Below, piece by piece: positions 24,444 through 27,645 of a stretch of 27,645 nucleotides of DNA (position 1 is its first letter; each line of letters starts with the position of its first letter). The stretch lies in the NCBI GenBank assembly GCA_002437565.1, contig DJQL01000080.1, positions 1 to 27,645 of the forward strand, written 5' to 3'. Position numbers and translations under genes: made by a program. Below the pieces are notes generated by a model. It was not told the origin of the DNA and did no database searches. It saw only the letters and a list, made by a program, of their open reading frames with translations. The DNA is from Prevotella sp. UBA6387. GTDB taxonomy: Bacteria > Bacteroidota > Bacteroidia > Bacteroidales > Bacteroidaceae.

Positions 24444-25145
24444 TTATTTTTCGTCGCTTGCGTCGGCTTTTCTTTTCTTGCGTATTATGGTCAATCCATC
24501 TCGAATGGGTACCATGACTTTTTCCACGCGAGTGTCTTTGGCTATGTGGTCGTTGAAACGTCGTATGCCTATGGTCTGGCTGTCGCGGTCGTAAGCCTTT
24601 TCCACGACGTGTCCATCCCAAAGAGTGTTGTCGGCGAGGATTATGCCGCCCTCGTTGACGAGTGGTAACAGCGCGTCGTATACCTCAGCGTATGTGCGCT
24701 TGTCGCCGTCGATGAACACGAGGTCGAATTTCACCCCGAGTTTCGGGGCCTCCTTCACGGCGTCTCCGATGCGGAAGTCGATGAATCTGGCCACGTCTGA
24801 TCCGTCAATCCATTTTCGCGTGAAGTCTTCCATCTCGTCGTTTATCTCGAAGGTGTACAGGCGAGGGGTGTCGTCGTTCCCGTTATGGCCTGCCTCTTCC
24901 GCTACCTCTTTCAGCCCTTCTGCCATGCATATTGCCGAATAGCCCGAGAACGTTCCGACCTCAAGGATGGCGCGTGGGCGCTGCATCATGACGAGCATCT
25001 TCAGGAGCCGTCCTTGAAGATGCCCGGAAGCCATGTGCCCATGCACGGTGTGGATGTTGGTGGCGCGCCAGAGGCGGTATAGGTAGTCGCCTTCCGCGTC
25101 CGACTTGGCGGTGGCGTAATCGACGATGCTCTCTGGCTCAATCAT
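24444..25145 (-). CDS. Class I SAM-dependent O-methyltransferase
   Basis: Predicted 233 aa, normal for the catechol/caffeoyl-CoA-like O-methyltransferase family (Methyltransf_3). Motif I is ILEVGTFSGYSAICMAEGL. The metal- and substrate-binding region shows FDLVFIDGDKRTYAEVYDAL and GGIILADNTLWDG, with the family's conserved Asp and Asn. A substrate cannot be named; small catechol-like phenols are typical. It overlaps aroQ by 8 bp, so the two are translationally coupled. The C-terminus is basic (IIRKKRKADASDEK). Confidence 0.93.
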   Translation of the reverse strand: MIEPESIVDYATAKSDAEGDYLYRLWRATNIHTVHGHMASGHLQGRLLKMLVMMQRPRAILEVGTFSGYSAICMAEGLKEVAEEAGHNGNDDTPRLYTFEINDEMEDFTRKWIDGSDVARFIDFRIGDAVKEAPKLGVKFDLVFIDGDKRTYAEVYDALLPLVNEGGIILADNTLWDGHVVEKAYDRDSQTIGIRRFNDHIAKDTRVEKVMVPIRDGLTIIRKKRKADASDEK

Positions 25146-25563
25146 GGTGCAGGAGACCTCTTATTGCCAGTTCGTAGCCTTGCAGTCCGAAGCCGCATAT
25201 CACGCCCTTGCAGCCCGAGCTTATCATGGAGTGGTGGCGGAACTCCTCACGCTGGTGCACGTTGCTGATGTGAACCTCCACCACGGGGCAGCGCAGCGAC
25301 CTGATGCAGTCGAGCAGCGCGATGCTGGTGTGCGTGTACGCGCCGGCGTTGAGCACGATGCCGTCGTAGCTGAAGCCCACTTCTTGCATCTTGTTGATCA
25401 GCTCGCCCTCCACGTTGCTTTGGTAATAGTCTATCTCCACGTCGGGAAACAATTCGCGTAACCCTGGAAGATAGCTCTCAAACGAGTTATTGCCGTATAT
25501 ACCTGGCTCTCTCACGCCAAGGAGGTTGAGGTTGGGACCGTTGATTATCTGAATCTTTCTCAT
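25138..25563 (-). CDS. aroQ: Type II 3-dehydroquinate dehydratase
   Basis: Predicted 141 aa, standard type II length. It dehydrates 3-dehydroquinate in the shikimate pathway. The N-terminal INGPNLNLLGVREPGIYGN is the family signature, with the catalytic Tyr of the flexible loop. VEVHISNVHQREEFRHHS carries the substrate-binding and catalytic His/Arg residues. The gene starts on the minus strand from a promoter that interleaves with that of the divergent xerD. It is coupled to the methyltransferase gene by an 8-bp overlap. Confidence 0.98.
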   Translation of the reverse strand: MRKIQIINGPNLNLLGVREPGIYGNNSFESYLPGLRELFPDVEIDYYQSNVEGELINKMQEVGFSYDGIVLNAGAYTHTSIALLDCIRSLRCPVVEVHISNVHQREEFRHHSMISSGCKGVICGFGLQGYELAIRGLLHHD

Positions 25564-25581
25564 GCTATTTTTAGGACAATG

Positions 25582-25614
25582 TTGGTCGTTTCTGCCAACA
25601 AATGGTTAACTTTG
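25582..25614 (+). promoter_or_regulatory. xerD promoter
   Basis: TAACTTTG at 25607-25614 is a perfect -7 box. The -33 is TTGG (25582-25585), 21 bp upstream and one base off TTTG. The start is predicted near 25,621, about 22 nt before the TTG start codon. Confidence 0.65.
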
Positions 25615-25618
25615 ATGG

Positions 25619-25649
25619 CAAAATTATAGATAAAGGATTAAATTGCAAA
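25619..25649 (-). promoter_or_regulatory. aroQ promoter
   Basis: On the minus strand TTTG (plus-strand CAAA at 25646-25649), 19 bp, then TAATTTTG (plus-strand CAAAATTA at 25619-25626). This is an exact consensus match. Its -33 box lies inside the first codons of xerD, and its -7 box is only 4 bp from the xerD -7 box. Confidence 0.75.
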
Positions 25650-26575
25650 AGAAAAACCAAAATAATTTATCATTATGCGATGACCTCGTGCGACGGTTCA
25701 TGCGTTATCTCAAGCTTGACAGAAACTATTCCGTGAACACTCAGGAGGCATATCGACACGACCTGACTTATTTCATGCGGTTTCTCTCCGAGCGCGACTT
25801 GTCGCCCATCGACGTGAAGCTTGACGACTTGGAGCAGTTTGCCGCCTCTCTCCATGAGTATGCCATTGGCGCGCGTTCGCAGTCGCGCATACTCTTTGGC
25901 GTGCGGTCGTTTTATCGCTTTCTCACCCTCGACGGCTATCTTGAGGTTGACCCCACCGAGCTGCTTGAGTCGCCAATCCTCCCCAAGCACTTGCCCACAT
26001 ACCTCTCCACCGAGGAGGTGGACAGGCTGGAAGACAGCATCGACCTCGACGGCAACGAGGGCCAGCGCAACCGCGCCATTATAGAGGTGCTGTTCTCTTG
26101 CGGACTGCGGGTGTCGGAGCTTGTCAACCTGAAGTTCTCCGACCTCAATCTGGACGAGCATTTCATGCGTGTCACCGGCAAGGGCGACAAGGAGCGCCTC
26201 GTGCCTATCTCCGACAAGGCCATAGCGGAGCTTCAGCGCTGGTTCATGGACCGTGACCGCTTGAAAATCAAGCCAGGGGAGGAAGATTACGTGTTCCTCA
26301 ACCGACGCGGACATCATCTCACGCGCGTGATGATACTCATAATGGTCAAGAGGCAGGCTGAATTGGCGGGCATCAAGAAGACCATATCACCCCACACCTT
26401 GCGACACTCCTTCGCCACGGCGTTGCTCAAGGGAGGCGCCGACCTGCGCGTCATCCAGGTGCTGCTTGGACATGCCAACATTGGCACCACGGAGATATAC
26501 ACGCACCTCGACGATGAGTCGCTGCGCAAGGAGATTCTTGAGCATCATCCACGCAATATCATGCATAACGGATGA
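25643..26575 (+). CDS. xerD: Site-specific tyrosine recombinase XerD
   Basis: Predicted 310 aa, with a TTG start at 25643. It is the only start codon compatible with a full N-terminal domain, since an in-frame stop lies 12 bp upstream; AAAGGA precedes it. The next in-frame ATG (25700) would cut into the core-binding domain. Catalytic residues are Arg156 in CGLRVSEL, Lys180 in VTGKGDKERL, His251 and Arg254 in HTLRHSFA, His277 in LLGHANIGTT and Tyr286 in IYTHLD. XerD with XerC resolves chromosome dimers at dif. Location next to housekeeping genes and full similarity to XerD argue against a phage or transposon integrase. Confidence 0.94.
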   Translation: MQKKNQNNLSLCDDLVRRFMRYLKLDRNYSVNTQEAYRHDLTYFMRFLSERDLSPIDVKLDDLEQFAASLHEYAIGARSQSRILFGVRSFYRFLTLDGYLEVDPTELLESPILPKHLPTYLSTEEVDRLEDSIDLDGNEGQRNRAIIEVLFSCGLRVSELVNLKFSDLNLDEHFMRVTGKGDKERLVPISDKAIAELQRWFMDRDRLKIKPGEEDYVFLNRRGHHLTRVMILIMVKRQAELAGIKKTISPHTLRHSFATALLKGGADLRVIQVLLGHANIGTTEIYTHLDDESLRKEILEHHPRNIMHNG

Positions 26576-26633
26576 CTTTTGCTTGCCATGTTTGACAAAA
26601 TGATAACAAAAGCATAAAATAATTATCTTTTTG

Positions 26634-26665
26634 TTTGCTTATTCTTGTTGAAAGTTGTAATTTTG
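26634..26665 (+). promoter_or_regulatory. asnB promoter
   Basis: TTTG at 26634-26637 (another TTTG ends at 26633), 20 bp, then TAATTTTG at 26658-26665. This matches the Bacteroidetes consensus exactly. The start is predicted near 26,672, leaving a leader of about 70 nt. Confidence 0.75.
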
Positions 26666-26691
26666 CAACCGCAACCTCAGGGTTTGGTTGC
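26665..26691 (+). promoter_or_regulatory. Hairpin at the asnB transcription start
   Basis: GCAACC (26665-26670) pairs with GGTTGC (26686-26691), and an inner AACC (26673-26676) pairs with GGTT (26681-26684). GCAACC is also repeated directly in tandem. It overlaps the predicted start site, so it may be an operator or a 5' RNA structure. No T-tract follows. Confidence 0.45.
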
Positions 26692-26745
26692 AGAACAAAT
26701 GTCTTAAACAAACCATCGTAAAAGAAAAGGACAAGGAGATAAATT

Positions 26746-27645
26746 ATGTGTGGAATCGTAGGAATATTCAATATCGGTGAGCAAACGCCAGAATTGCGCC
26801 AGAAGGCGCTGCGCATGAGTCAGAAGATTCGTCATCGCGGACCAGACTGGAGTGGCATCTATACTGGCCCATCGGCCATTTTATGCCACGAGCGTCTTTC
26901 AATCGTCGACCCGGAGAGTGGCAGACAGCCTCTCTTCGCGCCAGACAAGAAGCAGGTGCTTGCCGTAAATGGCGAGATATACAACCATACGGACATTCGT
27001 CGGTCTACAAAGGGTTATCAGTATCAGACGGGTTCCGATTGTGAGGTCATCTTGGCGCTCTATCGTGAATGGAAGGCCAATGGCGCGTCTTCTTTCGTGC
27101 CATTGCTTGAGCGCCTGTCTGGCATCTTCGCCTTTGCCCTTTATGACGTGGAGGACGGGTCTTTCCTTATAGCCCGCGACCCAATAGGGGTTATACCTCT
27201 TTATATTGGCTACGACAAGGACGGCAAGGTTTACGTGGCGTCAGAGCTGAAGGCACTTGAAGGCCAGTGCGATCGCTACGAGCCTTTCCTCCCTGGCCAT
27301 TACTATTGGAGCAAGGAAGCCGACAAGGGCATGCAGCGGTGGTACACGCGTGGCTGGATGCAGGGCGAGACGGTGCCAAAGGAAGAACTGTCTTATGGCG
27401 ACGCGGTTGAGGAAGTGCGCCTCGGACTGATGAATGCCGTGAAACGCCAGCTCATGAGCGACGTGCCCTATGGCGTACTGCTTTCGGGCGGTCTCGACTC
27501 AAGCGTGATATCCGCCATTGCCGCACGTTATGCCTCCCACCGCGTGGAGAACAATGGGGCGACAGAGGCGTGGTGGCCCCGCCTGCACAGTTTTGCCGTG
27601 GGGCTGAAGGGCGCGCCAGACCTTGCCAAGGCAAGATTGGTTGCC
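26746..27645 (+). CDS. asnB: Asparagine synthetase B, glutamine-hydrolysing (partial, runs off the right edge)
   Basis: The first 300 codons are present. The ATG is preceded by AAGGAG at a good distance. It begins MCGIVGIFNI, whose Cys2 is the catalytic nucleophile of the glutaminase domain. RHRGPDWSG, VNGEIYNH and SGIFAFALYD follow as in AsnB. The synthetase domain has the ATP pyrophosphatase loop LLSGGLDSSVISA at about 245-257. It makes asparagine from aspartate and glutamine in the cytoplasm. The gene is monocistronic at its 5' end, with its own promoter and hairpin. Confidence 0.97.
   Translation, partial: MCGIVGIFNIGEQTPELRQKALRMSQKIRHRGPDWSGIYTGPSAILCHERLSIVDPESGRQPLFAPDKKQVLAVNGEIYNHTDIRRSTKGYQYQTGSDCEVILALYREWKANGASSFVPLLERLSGIFAFALYDVEDGSFLIARDPIGVIPLYIGYDKDGKVYVASELKALEGQCDRYEPFLPGHYYWSKEADKGMQRWYTRGWMQGETVPKEELSYGDAVEEVRLGLMNAVKRQLMSDVPYGVLLSGGLDSSVISAIAARYASHRVENNGATEAWWPRLHSFAVGLKGAPDLAKARLVA

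Noticed and set aside
25643..26575. Tyrosine recombinase as sign of a mobile element
   Set aside because: Sequence and neighbours fit chromosomal XerD. There is no attachment site, no excisionase and no cargo next to it.

Overview
The window looks like a chromosomal segment of a Bacteroidales bacterium, most likely Prevotella or a close relative. The evidence is Bacteroidetes-type promoters (TTTG, 19-20 bp, TAnnTTTG), a DPP IV-type S9 peptidase, and a run of housekeeping genes (purD, rlmL-like, epsC, aroQ, xerD, asnB) familiar from that order. The taxon is inferred from gene content, not from a marker gene.

Positions 1-16.9 kb hold a complete type III CRISPR-Cas locus, all read on the minus strand. 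It starts at about 16,860 from one recognisable promoter. Gene order in the direction of transcription: cas6; cas10 (GGDD present, HD domain absent); a small Cas7/Csm3-like RAMP; a Csx10-like Cas5; a double-Cas7 RAMP; a small TIGR04423-like protein; a large TIGR03986-like RAMP; a CARF-PD-(D/E)xK nuclease (Card1/Can2 type); a RecD-like SF1B helicase; a CARF-HEPN ribonuclease (Csx1/Csx2 type) with an extra C-terminal module; cas1; a BT4734/VirE_N-type putative primase-polymerase; cas2 with a 60-residue N-terminal extension; a helical-repeat (TPR-like) protein with OB-like C-terminal domains; then an AT-rich leader with its own promoter and a CRISPR array that runs off the left edge. HD-less Cas10, Csx10 and several Cas7-like proteins fit subtype III-D or a III-D-like variant. 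Most genes overlap by ATGA or sit within 30 bp of each other.

The likely logic: Cas6 processes the array transcript. The Cas10/RAMP complex binds crRNA, cleaves target RNA and makes cyclic oligoadenylate. Two CARF effectors (a DNase/RNase and an RNase) respond to it. Cas1, Cas2 and the primase-polymerase form an adaptation module. The helicase and the TPR/OB protein have no assigned role and are the most novel parts.

Positions 16.9-25.6 kb hold the housekeeping genes, minus strand: a YqaA/DedA-like membrane protein behind a clear terminator, a multi-pass membrane protein, purD, an S9 peptidase, a THUMP-domain RNA methyltransferase, serine acetyltransferase, an O-methyltransferase and aroQ. 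From 25.6 kb the strand switches: xerD (divergent from aroQ over interleaved promoters) and the first 300 codons of asnB, which has its own promoter and a leader hairpin. By eye the flanking genes are more GC-rich than the CRISPR locus, consistent with the latter being acquired. There is no gene-free stretch over 300 bases.
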